64,000 nucleotides of DNA, taken from NCBI RefSeq assembly GCF_005116655.2, contig NZ_CP050698.1:6280501-6344500 (forward strand), written 5' to 3'. Positions 18,601-25,839 of the stretch are shown one piece after another (position 1 is the stretch's first letter; each line of letters begins with the position of its first letter). The notes beneath the pieces are model-generated. The model was not told the origin of the DNA, ran no database searches, and saw only the letters and a program-made list of their open reading frames with translations. This stretch comes from Desulfosediminicola flagellatus (lineage in GTDB: Bacteria > Desulfobacterota > Desulfobulbia > Desulfobulbales > Desulfocapsaceae). A program made the position numbers and the translations under genes.

Positions 18601-19085
18601 TTGATCGCTACTCCAAGAAAAGGCCATTTACCCCTTTGATATGGGAGCCGGAGAAGTATCCTGTTGGCATTGATGAACGTGACGAGTGGGCCGCACGAGG
18701 TACGATAGCTCGTCCAAAGTTGGGGCTGGCGATCAACAAATTGCTTGGGCTGGCCTCCAACGATGATGGTCGGCACTGGCACGACAACGCGGGGAGGCTC
18801 GTATTGAAGAGCGACGTCTGGGGGGAGTGGAAACCAGACTTCGATGTTCGTGGACGCAGCTATCAGAATGAGGGGGCCATCCTGTGGGCAGAGCATGACT
18901 GGCTCGGCAGAGCACTCAGGTCCTGCAAACGAAGCCTCATATTCAAGCTCGATTTCTCGAAATACAGATCCAACAAAAGCTATGACGAATCTTCCGGTGT
19001 TCGAGAACTGTATGTGGGCTTGAAGCGGAGTGGTGAATCCCCCCGTTTTTGGTATGCCAAGAAGGCATCTGAAACTGTGTACTAA
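12666..19085 (+). CDS. Avs-like nuclease-STAND NTPase (about 2,139 aa)
   Basis: Residues 1-200 fit a Cap4-like PD-(D/E)xK nuclease: E45 in 'IVIEGLS', D64 in 'DIADLTLFYG', Q85-x-K87 in 'ILQFKYK'. Residues 290-440 form a STAND-type NTPase: Walker A 'HADGGVGKT' (K299), Walker B 'GVLIVLDAAD' (D396), and 'LLLTARPHR' (R436) as sensor. A helical winged region follows, then about 1,500 residues of helical, TPR/HEAT-like sequence to the end. Family knowledge: Avs proteins with this order bind phage proteins such as terminase or portal and then cut DNA. Target and activity here are inference. The ATG at 12666 is preferred because the domain begins there; an upstream ATG at 12561 would add 35 unlike residues. 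No frameshift is seen over the whole length. Confidence 0.8.
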   Translation: MNNAVVRIDDVRVSRSGHTFHERWAARRALQLVFPKDNLFAIVIEGLSPNEHLELGQEAEDIADLTLFYGNGDTFETCTSQQILQFKYKEAAKPVTSSYLKKTVKKFSATLRAFKTSVSDEEIGKKLSFGFVTNAELSGDLWEAIACLKLDRAPESKSAKKQLEYLKTWCKEEEIEAEAIFPLIEFRAATSDLPAQNRSLRRTVSDWSANSTGHAAKRLFALVELVREKAQIEGQGKNSIRREDILNALECDEDQLFPADTRFVNVGDVVERSVLQDIKDEIKASNLPVFLHADGGVGKTVFIQSLAAHLTDTFEVVVFDCFGGGSYRSEAQARHMPKIGLLQIINELATRGLCDPLLPTDSDQYGLIEIARKRLNQASKTVQYQSAMQGVLIVLDAADNAQLEADARNEVAFPRLLLASLSADPLNGVKLLLTARPHRMDGVIGKSQVKRLELEPFTEEETQQFLETRRKNIKDLELSTALIRSRGNARVLEYLVESWDTNVSGSAPQTKISVEELIAQKCEKIFRDLHTAGWSEMEIREFFAALSLLPPPIPLTELAKALGWSDSQVNSAASDLAPMLELVTHGAIFRDEPTETYIKDHYASEVSAQQSIAQRLQMSQKNSIYAAEALPHFLVVIGDSNRAYQLAGSDDFPTVLESEYGRRRLKLARLYAAFSLASRDKDLDRVLSLTMQLSQVASANARGDEFIRRSPAMATILGDSDASRRLFNDRSGWRGARDARLIVAYCFSNELDEALIHQSRAIGWINWYLHNDDKTKQVERSRPEVSDIAAVMFLSVLKNEFSVFNRNIKLWNIKFALSVIQELITLCAYHEASNGSEALLTLAEFAGSKRCHSLILQIGLLSNEYGLSKKQLKAVSRAASSLSQRYKKKVPDDNTGYEMELQGTIADAAMNSLVVNSRQSTKRLLKSYRCRRPSSYDYGVHHDMNWLWIPVQTAYIKAWSSGKELSFHDLMPEEVKIGRKTISIATEADLSLFLDSLFVTKYENWVRKGLKPEKYKQFSKQEQEIIVTGATCALQLGKPIEAALLSKVALSNDVFYDFLVVWESSLRPDVHWRAETGKDNVARHVGIGLASMLLRHSETVEENEAEKLVEIINTNRFSLAIKLSVLALIARRPNLADVAGAFANTISSDIVKDDYIEQRGKSYRELAGSLISMSVGEAQEYYAQGLAQLDQMGGDDFDLIYSALHYSAEQSGGFMKPELSHRLMNLCQTIFQHEPSKFGWTLFGRAAASSIGFPAIYKLIRWYDQGAVNFSYGLPQLACYLAKAGHLDARRSAVLLTICEDHGWHEWQVGKGIHDLLSVAEPKDRRAIFSVVTQKLEQEHSFGGWKGLSESLLGCMDAFEEINNEGFRAYLQGESEAAKRRRDIKNAECNHGWTNAEYSLQAHAKKHDEHTPNALADVIDKCDPTCATSLDVAIQAIDGLPFENRKRLFDELRKACPYDKRAKFLEALCESAELKFDRALDLIIECVKDWGNSSAHLRKSVSDLIKKLFAFKGSELFDLRYSDISQQINRMSNLCDDPIFVLQIVLETIAKERLELRGDEWLQLATSLSRHTLTSTALDAFENLLSSSAAKVGDEIGEGMYRNAFAGKNQERDAIADIIWHLLGDSDAFVRWSAARSLKYMLDVGLTEDVGRLLDYFDINENPSLASEEHYFAFMNAQQWLLMGLARAALHHGETLKPLKSQIAALAKRNDLHVLNKLHLARCLKHIEGGKSMSPELAQLWTEVQTPPHGIVERDGWPDNKDRRFEFGFDYDFVESEISSLAGLFWISENEACDRVADEVKRRWPDAKSMSDFPGRVRYQGDERFETYAEHIQRHTLLHAATTLVKTMPVERRSYYWGGLNPWQKFIQDGDVSFEDGSWLSDHKDPVPAQAREYLLGNRKGNQETLVKKELLFKKVGFPKGSKDRFLPLYGHWVSQDGVHVSLISALVMERGAVGQCTKLAKTPVYDLWLPRFKTDGMVDRYSKKRPFTPLIWEPEKYPVGIDERDEWAARGTIARPKLGLAINKLLGLASNDDGRHWHDNAGRLVLKSDVWGEWKPDFDVRGRSYQNEGAILWAEHDWLGRALRSCKRSLIFKLDFSKYRSNKSYDESSGVRELYVGLKRSGESPRFWYAKKASETVY

Positions 19086-19860
19086 CAAGCTGTTGAGAAT
19101 CTCTGGCCCCGAACGATGTCAAGTTGTTCTTTGAATTTTGGCCATTAGATACATCAGATAAATTGCCTGTGTTTTCCCCTAATATTGTCACATCGAAGCT
19201 CTGATTGTCCTCCTGTCATCTTATTTACTAACTCCTAAGTCCAGGGAGACACGTTCTCCTGCAACCTAACAGCCAAAAAGAAATCCCGCATATAGATTTT
19301 ATCTATGAAAATCTTACCCTCAGTGGCGTATTGAGGGGGGCGAGCTTCTTTCTTTTTATCTTAGCTGTCGATTATTTTGTTTTGGATTTATAAACTTTCC
19401 TGATCCACAAAAATAAATGGCGTTCCAGTTGGTGGGATGAGGATGAAACGCCGTGGATAGGAAAAGTGAGATGAATCGTGGTAGTTCACCTAATACCTGA
19501 ATGCCCGAGCTGGCTATATTGATCCTGGTCCTGCCGCGCATTTAGCGGACCGTCTGGTAGTTACATGGCAGTGCCTCCCTAAGTTCTGAGATGATCCACA
19601 TTTTATGTATAAACTACCTTCCACGATCACCGACTAAGTGATAATGATCAGGAGTAGTGTTAAAATAATTGACGACATGCTTTTTAACCATGTCGTGTAA
19701 TGATTATTCATTCTTTTGTTATTTTGTTTTAATGGTTTTTCTGATGTGCCTGTAAAACGCGGAGATGAGGAGCGTATGGGGTGCAAAATGCGGCAAAAAA
19801 CACGCTCCTTTACGTTGTGCAAGTTGTTGATATGGCGTATTTCATGATGTTTGTGGCAGA
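19086..19860. other. Gene-free right end of the element
   Basis: 775 bases between the giant gene and the right repeat. A weak hairpin (CCCTCA at 19317-19322 with TGAGGG at 19332-19337) followed by a T-rich stretch may end the giant gene's transcript. No other gene or RNA was recognised. The minus-strand ORF over the tRNA-like repeat is judged an artefact. Confidence 0.5.
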
Positions 19861-19908
19861 CTTCTAAGCCGTAGGTCGTTGGTTCAAATCCTGCAGGGTG
19901 TACCATAT
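19861..19908 (+). repeat. Right attachment site
   Basis: 48 bp direct repeat of 6634-6681 with four differences, all after the first 18 bases. The T-arm stem is partly spoiled here (GTTGG opposite CCTGC), so this copy is probably the foreign or decayed partner, while the left copy keeps a sound T-arm. Confidence 0.78.
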
Positions 19909-19911
19909 AGA

Positions 19912-19955
19912 GAAAGGGTTTGCGGCAAATTGCTGCAAACCCTTTCTTCGTTTCT
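19912..19955 (+). terminator. Terminator after right attachment site
   Basis: A perfect 12 bp stem (19912-19923 and 19935-19946) followed by a T-rich tail, placed as a tRNA-type terminator just beyond the CCA end. It mirrors the hairpin that follows the left site. Confidence 0.75.
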
Positions 19956-20425
19956 CTGGTCTTATTCTGGTCATTTTATAAAGATATTTCTAATGGCTAC
20001 CTAAAAGAGTGTATTGTCATTCTAAATGATGGAAGACTACGGGAATCGAACTGAACTCCATGTAACTCAAGGGATTGTGTTATGGTATATCCGGTGTCTT
20101 CTGCTCACATCTCCTCATAATAAGAATGGAGTCAAAGATAACTCTTTCTGCCCTGTGGGCTGTCCTCTTAAGAGTCAAGGGTGGTATTCTATCCCCGGAT
20201 TCTTTTCTGAAGCCTCCACGCCTCTTTGAATTTACCAATCCAATGGTATTGATGTTCTTTTTCTAGTTGTTAAAATCCTTATTTCTTACACAAAATCTGC
20301 ACATTATATCTCTAGTATTCCTAACAAGAAATAGTTTCGCATGTTCTCGGTCTACATGGTTCAAAACCTGTTTAAAAAAGATGAAATTGTCTTGGTGGTG
20401 CGTCCGATTTGTTTCTGAGCAAGTG
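19956..20425. other. Intergenic region, no gene seen
   Basis: 470 bases between the element and the fold-back repeat. Short ORFs on the plus strand (from about 20026) lack ribosome sites and look random. Confidence 0.45.
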
Positions 20426-20591
20426 CTAGTGTCACGTTAACGATGTTTTGACGTATCGTGCTTGTTTTGTCCGTTCCTGTACCGCGCCAACTTTCCGCAC
20501 CTAGCCCCCCTATGTATGGCAAGGCGGCACAGTACAGGAACAATCAAATCCAGCGCAATATTTCGCAATTTCATCGTTGACGCGACACTAG
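20426..20591. repeat. Fold-back (MITE-like) element, second family
   Basis: 166 bp with 20 bp terminal inverted repeats: CTAGTGTCACGTTAACGATG at 20426-20445 against the complement of 20572-20591, three mismatches. A second inner inverted repeat (around GTTCCTGTAC and GTACAGGAAC) lets the whole unit fold. Both ends carry CTAG. No ORF of note. It lies about 110 bases upstream of the PEP-CTERM gene and could influence its expression. Confidence 0.8.
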
Positions 20592-20702
20592 TCAGCTAGG
20601 CTTTAAAGGTGTTTGCATTTGGGTGGCCAATCCATGGCAAGTGTTGGTTTGGCCTTTTTAAAGGAAGTAGTACTCGAGTTAATTCAATTTAAGGAGGAAA
20701 GG

Positions 20703-21272
20703 ATGAAAAAATCTTTGTGTAAAGGACTGGTAATTGCTGTTGTTGGTTCTTTTATGGTGGCAGGAGTGGCATCTGCTGCTCTTATTTCTGGTGATATCAG
20801 TATCAGTGGCGGCTTTGATGTACTCGAAGACGGGAATAGCCTGGCTGATGCAATTGGCATTGATTTTTCTGATGACATGTTTGTGGTGAATGGAGTTGAG
20901 ACCGGCAGTGTTCTGGATTCCTATATTGATGCGTGGGAAACAGGTACTATCAATGATTTTTATTTTACAGATGTGACAGGTGATGGAAAAGTTTTGTGGG
21001 AGGTGAACGGGGTTACATTCACTCTGACAACGCTTACAGTCGGGGAACAGGATTCTACATCTTTATTTTTAAGTGGAACCGGATATTTCAGCTACAGTGG
21101 TTATGAAGACACGTACGGAGAGTGGGCTCTTTCAGGACAGACCACAGATGCTTCGACTACGTTATCGTGGTCTTTCACCAGTGATGCTTCGGTGCCTGAG
21201 CCAGCAACCATGCTGCTTTTTGGAACAGGGATGGCAGGGCTTGCCAGTATGAACAGAAGAAAAAGATATTAA
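20703..21272 (+). CDS. PEP-CTERM sorting-domain protein
   Basis: A 189 aa secreted protein. The N-terminal signal peptide is 'MKKSLCKGLVIAVVGSFMVA' with a cleavage site after 'GVASA'. The C-terminus has the full sorting signal: 'VPEPATMLLFGTGMAGLA' (residues 164-181) and then a basic tail 'SMNRRKRY'. The middle is acidic and rich in Ser, Thr, Gly and Asp and gives no recognised fold. Family knowledge: an exosortase (XrtA/EpsH type) recognises and cleaves such tails, and the products associate with exopolysaccharide. The polysaccharide cluster at 56-64 kb is the expected partner system. The start has a strong ribosome site (AAGGAGGAAAGG, from about 20690). A terminator follows. Confidence 0.9.
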   Translation: MKKSLCKGLVIAVVGSFMVAGVASAALISGDISISGGFDVLEDGNSLADAIGIDFSDDMFVVNGVETGSVLDSYIDAWETGTINDFYFTDVTGDGKVLWEVNGVTFTLTTLTVGEQDSTSLFLSGTGYFSYSGYEDTYGEWALSGQTTDASTTLSWSFTSDASVPEPATMLLFGTGMAGLASMNRRKRY

Positions 21273-21299
21273 GCGCTACAGCTATAACTTTACCTTAAT

Positions 21300-21338
21300 A
21301 ACCCTGAGATGTAGCAGCATCTCAGGGTTTTTGTATTT
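21300..21338 (+). terminator. Terminator after PEP-CTERM gene
   Basis: A perfect 12 bp stem (21300-21311 and 21318-21329, loop of 6) followed by a T-rich tail. Confidence 0.92.
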
Positions 21339-21822
21339 TGTCCTACCAGCAAACCCTGCTGACCACCATTATATATCTCCTTTACTTTCATGTACATGGA
21401 AAACTGAAGTGGTTGATTCCTTAACATGAAATTGAGATGCATCCAGTATCTTTCGAGTTCTAGCTTGTGTATTTCTATGTAAGCAGATCTGACCTATATA
21501 GATCAGTGGAGTAACTTCCGCTGTTATAACTTTTTGATCGTGTCTGATACGTAATAAAGATGGGGATTTTTAATGGGTGACCCCTTGTGTTTGTTTTCTG
21601 AGGAGGCCCTAGATAAGATTAAGCCAAAAACAGATTTGCCTCCATTCGCCCCTCATTTCCAATAAAAAGGTGATAAAGATCCACATTTCAATCAATGGGC
21701 ATAAATTTACCCATTGCGTTCTTTGATTAGAAACAAACTGGCAATCAGGTGGTTATATTGCTTTCGACAGGCATTGCTCTCATAACCACTTGATTCGTCC
21801 TTCTGAAATTGAGTGATCACTC
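21339..21822. other. Intergenic region, no gene seen
   Basis: 484 bases between convergent genes. A 12 bp word at about 21595-21606 (ending CTGAGGAG) is inversely repeated at about 23025-23036 next to the IS remnant; chance cannot be excluded. Confidence 0.4.
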
Positions 21823-22860
21823 TTAATTGCTGCCAACCTGCGAACATGTTAGGTCGATTGTATAGTTATACATTTCAAATCCATCCCAACTGTCGATAAA
21901 AGTCCCTTGGCTCGTCGACAAACAATCTTGAATTTGGATGCCTTCATTGTTATTTACGCAGGTAAACGTTGTCCCATCTGTTGATGTTATTTCATAATTC
22001 GAATACCAGTCGCCATCTGCAGACAATGAACCTTTATATATTCCATTGCCCTCATCTTGGTATGCAATATTCAGCACACCAACTGTCTGACCATCCTTGC
22101 TGAATGTTCCTTCACAGGTTGTTACTTCATTTCCAAGTTGGATAGTTGAATCAATGTCAGCAGCAACAAGCTCACGACTAGATCTATAATTATAAGATAT
22201 ATATATTCGTTTCACCAACCCGATAGATTTGGCAAAATATTCGACCCTTAAATTTTGAGAACCGGCAATTTCCCTTGTTATCATCAAGCAATTGTCAAAA
22301 CTACCAGCAGGGGTAGTTACGTTCTCCACAGCCTCGAATACATATTTTCTGAATTGTGGTTTTAAATCGGACTCCCACTGATACACGCTTGGAATGATAT
22401 CCCCCACTTTCATTTCTGTTTTTCCGAAAGGAATAGGAGGTTGCGGTATCGAATCTTCCCAACCGGTTTCAGTAAATAAGGTGAAAGAGACTGTATCTCC
22501 AGAAACAGTCGCATAATCAATTCCATTTCCCCAATCGATACTGTACCGGGGCTGCCCTTCAACAGTTTCGATATCACTTGTACGTGTTATAAAGGATATG
22601 ATTGGTGTTCCATACTCATCATCGAACCAGGTCTCTTTATAAACGTATTTCGCATTGTCTTGGTAATAGTAGTCCAGAAAATTATAAACCTTAACATCTT
22701 CGGAAACTGTTCCAGTCATCCCAGCAGAGATTTTCAGGGCATTTATAGCCTCTGGCAACCCGACAAGATCATCACCATTTACATCGCCTATAACTGCTGT
22801 ATTTCCAATAGTTCCACTGCATAATAATGCCAATCCCACAATACTGATACTTTTTCGCAC
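21823..22860 (-). CDS. Exported dockerin-like protein, paralog 1
   Basis: About 345 aa. The start GTG at 22860 has a ribosome site (GGGGGAGAAAAG) just upstream and yields a signal peptide 'RKSISIVGLALLCSG'. Directly after it comes one dockerin/EF-hand-like calcium motif 'GDVNGDDLVGLPEAINALKI'. The rest is a beta-rich domain with conserved features 'MKVGDIIPS', 'VTTPAGSFDNCLMI' and 'VEYFAKSIGLVKRIY', shared with the protein at 24793-25839. Cys residues near the C-terminus may form disulfides. Function unknown; a secreted or surface calcium-binding role is inference. It reads away from the IS remnant that separates it from its paralog. Confidence 0.8.
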   Translation of the reverse strand: MRKSISIVGLALLCSGTIGNTAVIGDVNGDDLVGLPEAINALKISAGMTGTVSEDVKVYNFLDYYYQDNAKYVYKETWFDDEYGTPIISFITRTSDIETVEGQPRYSIDWGNGIDYATVSGDTVSFTLFTETGWEDSIPQPPIPFGKTEMKVGDIIPSVYQWESDLKPQFRKYVFEAVENVTTPAGSFDNCLMITREIAGSQNLRVEYFAKSIGLVKRIYISYNYRSSRELVAADIDSTIQLGNEVTTCEGTFSKDGQTVGVLNIAYQDEGNGIYKGSLSADGDWYSNYEITSTDGTTFTCVNNNEGIQIQDCLSTSQGTFIDSWDGFEMYNYTIDLTCSQVGSN

Positions 22861-23044
22861 CTTTTCTCCCCCCATTGTAAAATCAAGTAAAATAAAATCG
22901 CTGTGGATACTGACGAACACAAGCACTTAACAATACTAGTCATGCTATAAGTGTTTGAAATTTAATCATAATGCGGAAAATAATCAACTTGTTTCCTAAT
23001 ATCTATATATTAATTAGAGTCTCCTCAGAAAAGAGTCTTGCAAC

Positions 23045-24416
23045 CTAACCGAAAACAAAAGAATGCCTGTGACTCTTTAACCAGTCTGGTAGTAATTGGG
23101 TAAAAATCTTTTCAAGGAAATGGTAGTAGCCTGATAAAGACGTTTTTTTTATTATTTTTTCTGATTTTTCCCACAGTACTGTCAGGTTCATCACTAGGAA
23201 AATACTATTGAGCCTGTAACCATTCTTGCCCTGGCCAAATTTCCCTTCGATCGGTATTCTTTTCCGGCTGTCCTGGGTCCGTTGTTTCTTCATTTGTTCA
23301 AGGTGTTCTGCATTCTCCGCTGTCTTCTTGGGTGGTCGTCCTAAGGCTTTTCCTCCAAAACGAATTCCATTTTCTTTGAGGTATTTTCGGTTTTCACGTG
23401 AACCATATAGCTGGTCGCCCAATACAACTTCCGGGTAGTATCCATGCCTCAGCCTGAATTCCCCGACTTGCGGTTTCAAATCTTTACTTTCATTGTAGGC
23501 GTCCCAACCAAGGTGATCTACAAAAGCCAGTCCCTCGCTCATGTTGACGTTTGTTTTTGGCACCGAATTCTGTCTTTTTGCTGGCTTTGCCACGTACTAT
23601 CGGGCGAACATGAGGCTGTGATATGGAGACAACTTGATCATCACATCGTTTCTGCCCACTTGTGTACATCTTATCTTGCTGCGCATACAAATGCTGGATG
23701 ATCCAATACTGCCGTTGCCGCTTATACACCAGTGGAAAGGGTTTGCTTCCAACGTGATCAAGGAGCTCAGAGATATGCTTCAGATTCCTTCTCAAAAATT
23801 GAAGCTGCTCTCGAAGACCACGACGCCTTACTTTCACACTGGGCTTTTTGTTCTTGGCTAATTTCAGGTACAACTTCCTCGCTTTTCTTCGATACGTTCT
23901 CGGTTTCTTTGTGTAGCCACTAAGAACGTACAGTTCATCTATGAGGCTCTCAGATATTTCTCTGGCTTCATTGAGCAAGCTCATGTCTGTCGGATAACGT
24001 ATGGCTTGCTCAGCAACAGTGGCATCCACAAGCATTTTCCCCTTGTGGGTAACTTCTTTCAAATCCGCCGGTTTCGATTGGACAAGCTTATCAAGGATCA
24101 CTTGCTCAAATTGAGCAAACACCTCTTTTCCCATACGCTTGCGGATATCAACAAACAGGCTGGGAGCAAATGGCTGTTCATCTTTGTAACTTGAGAAACC
24201 AACGAAGTACTGCAGGTATGGATTCTCCTGAATTTGCAAGACGGTTTCCTCGTCACTCAGGGTCAATTTATGCTTTATGATCAAAGCAACAATCACCATT
24301 CTTGCGTCTTTTCCTGGTCGACCTTTTGAACCGTTCATCGTGCTGTAATACCCAACAGCCAGATCATCCCAGGGAATATGTTCGCTCCATTTAACCCACC
24401 TGTTTTCCGGATTCAA
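23045..24416 (-). pseudogene. IS5-family transposase, frameshifted
   Basis: Two overlapping frames together make one transposase. The first (24416 down to about 23560) has the DUF772-type N-terminus ('GRPGKDARMVIVALIIKHKL') and first catalytic Asp in 'GKMLVDATVAEQA'. The second (to 23045) has the second Asp in 'VVLGDQLYGSREN' and the Glu in 'RIPIEGKFGQGKNG'. The frames join at a run of five T on the plus strand (23554-23558); one base too many would explain the break. Programmed shifting of +1 type is not usual for this family, so an inactivating mutation is more likely. I could not find convincing terminal inverted repeats. The element separates two paralogous genes. Confidence 0.85.
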
Positions 24417-24792
24417 TTCTCCACCAAAGGAAGTTTAAATCCTTCAAGTGAGAGTTGTTTGCTGCTCGTATATCGGATCATGTGCATGCCTTATGATGAA
24501 TATAGGAATAAAACCATGCACATTATAACAATTTTTCAAGACATAATCAGGTCTTTACAGATAGTTATGTCATTCTGAGTTCAATCTAAATAAAGGGGGG
24601 ATTAGATAGGCAGCCTAAGGAAAGTGTTCATGTATATTTGACCACTACACGTGAGGGTGCAGATGAAAATCGTGAAAGCCTCAACATGAATACCAGCTTC
24701 ATCGTGTGCAGCAGGAGATGCGAAGCTATCTCAAAAAATTACCGCTGCACATTACTCACACTAAATCAGAATTGAAAATTCTAGGGAGTGCC
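24417..24792. other. Flank of the IS remnant, no gene seen
   Basis: 376 bases between the transposase start and the end of the second dockerin-like gene. It should contain the right end of the insertion sequence, but no inverted repeat matching the left flank was seen by eye. Confidence 0.4.
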
Positions 24793-25839
24793 TCAATAGG
24801 TTTCACAAGTGATTTGAAGATTATAAGGGATATCGTCGTATTCACTGAAAAAGAGATTTTGATTTAAGGAGAGGCATTGGTATTCCTCCTCTACGTCATA
24901 CCCTGAACAGATAAATGTGTTCTGATCCTGAGAGGTCAGGTTGTATGAATCAGTACCCCACTCTGAATGGAGGTTAAATGTACCCTCAGCAGTATTGTCA
25001 TCAAGTAGTCTAATTGATATTGATATATCGAAAGATTTCTGGTCTGAGTCAATTGCCGTCCCCTTGCATAGTGTCATGTCATTGCCATAATGGGTACCGT
25101 CAATGTTTCCACTGATCAGTTCTTCAACAGTGCTGTAGTAATTATCTGAGGTACCTGTAACCACTCTCTTTACCCGGCCTACACCTTTTGCAAAATATTC
25201 AATTCGATTACTAGACCAATTTGACAGGGTTCTTTTTATCGCTATACAGTCGGGGAAGAGCCCTGCAGGAGTGATGACATCTTCAATGCCAAGAAAAGTA
25301 TATTCCCTGATGATGAACGGTGTGTCGGGAAATCGCTGGTATATCGTCCTAAGGGTCTCGCCGACTTTCATGTTTGTCAAACCAAATTTTATTGGTGGAG
25401 TCGGGTATTGCTCTATCAATATTGGTGAAGTAGGGTATTGCGAATAATCTGGATATGTAAATTTACTGAAAGAAAGTACGTTTTCTGAAATGCTTACGTA
25501 GTCAGTATCGTTATTATAATGAATAACCAGAAGGTTTTCTCCATTTTCCTGACTCAGTTCTGAGTGAATGACTTTGTCAAATGTTCCGGGAGGCTCATCG
25601 ATGGAAATGGTTGTGCTTGTATAGATGTAGGTTGATTTATCTTGGAAGAAATATTCCAAAAAATTGTATGACTTTGTCCCGGTTGTGATTTCTGATCCAC
25701 CTGCAGCGATGCTCAGAGCATTAATTGCCTCTGGAAGTCCGACAAGATTATCACCATCAATATCGCCAACGGTGGCCAACGAAGAGGTTGAAAGTGTTAC
25801 TGCGAGTAATAACGTTGATGCACAGACCTTGATTTTCAT
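24793..25839 (-). CDS. Exported dockerin-like protein, paralog 2
   Basis: About 348 aa. Start ATG at 25839 gives the signal peptide 'MKIKVCASTLLLAVTLSTSS', with GGGGAA just upstream. One calcium motif 'GDIDGDNLVGLPEAINALSI' follows. The body aligns with paralog 1 ('MKVGETLRTIYQ', 'VITPAGLFPDCIAI', 'IEYFAKGVGRVKRV'). It carries a short internal duplication 'QYPTSPI'/'QYPTPPI' near residue 130 that the paralog lacks. Cys residues near the end match those of paralog 1. Function unknown. The pair probably arose by tandem duplication before the IS inserted between them. Confidence 0.8.
   Translation of the reverse strand: MKIKVCASTLLLAVTLSTSSLATVGDIDGDNLVGLPEAINALSIAAGGSEITTGTKSYNFLEYFFQDKSTYIYTSTTISIDEPPGTFDKVIHSELSQENGENLLVIHYNNDTDYVSISENVLSFSKFTYPDYSQYPTSPILIEQYPTPPIKFGLTNMKVGETLRTIYQRFPDTPFIIREYTFLGIEDVITPAGLFPDCIAIKRTLSNWSSNRIEYFAKGVGRVKRVVTGTSDNYYSTVEELISGNIDGTHYGNDMTLCKGTAIDSDQKSFDISISIRLLDDNTAEGTFNLHSEWGTDSYNLTSQDQNTFICSGYDVEEEYQCLSLNQNLFFSEYDDIPYNLQITCETY

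Larger units (their letters stand above)
6634..19908. mobile_element. Integrative element (satellite-like) with defence cargo
   Basis: A 13.3 kb block bounded by direct repeats of 48 bp (6634-6681 and 19861-19908) that match the anticodon loop to CCA end of a tRNA-Arg(TCT) gene. Just inside the left repeat lies a tyrosine integrase reading toward the repeat, as expected for tRNA-targeting islands. Genes in order: integrase and zinc-finger protein on the minus strand; then two HTH proteins, primase/NTPase, a 51 aa unknown, a 194 aa unknown, an HGG-motif protein and the giant nuclease-NTPase, all on the plus strand. No structural phage gene, relaxase or conjugation gene is visible. The giant gene appears richer in G+C than the flanking host genes. 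A phage satellite or mobilisable island is the best reading. Confidence 0.85.

Noticed and set aside
18498..19088. Minus-strand 196 codon ORF
   Set aside because: It is fully opposite the C-terminus of the giant NTPase gene, which is open over its whole length.
19634..19906. Minus-strand 90 codon ORF with 'PAGFEPTTYGLE' start
   Set aside because: This wording is the well-known false translation of tRNA genes on the opposite strand; it covers the right attachment repeat and has no ribosome site.
23490..23593. Programmed frameshift in the IS transposase
   Set aside because: The needed shift is +1 (or -2) at a five base run, not the -1 slippage common in IS elements; mutation is simpler.
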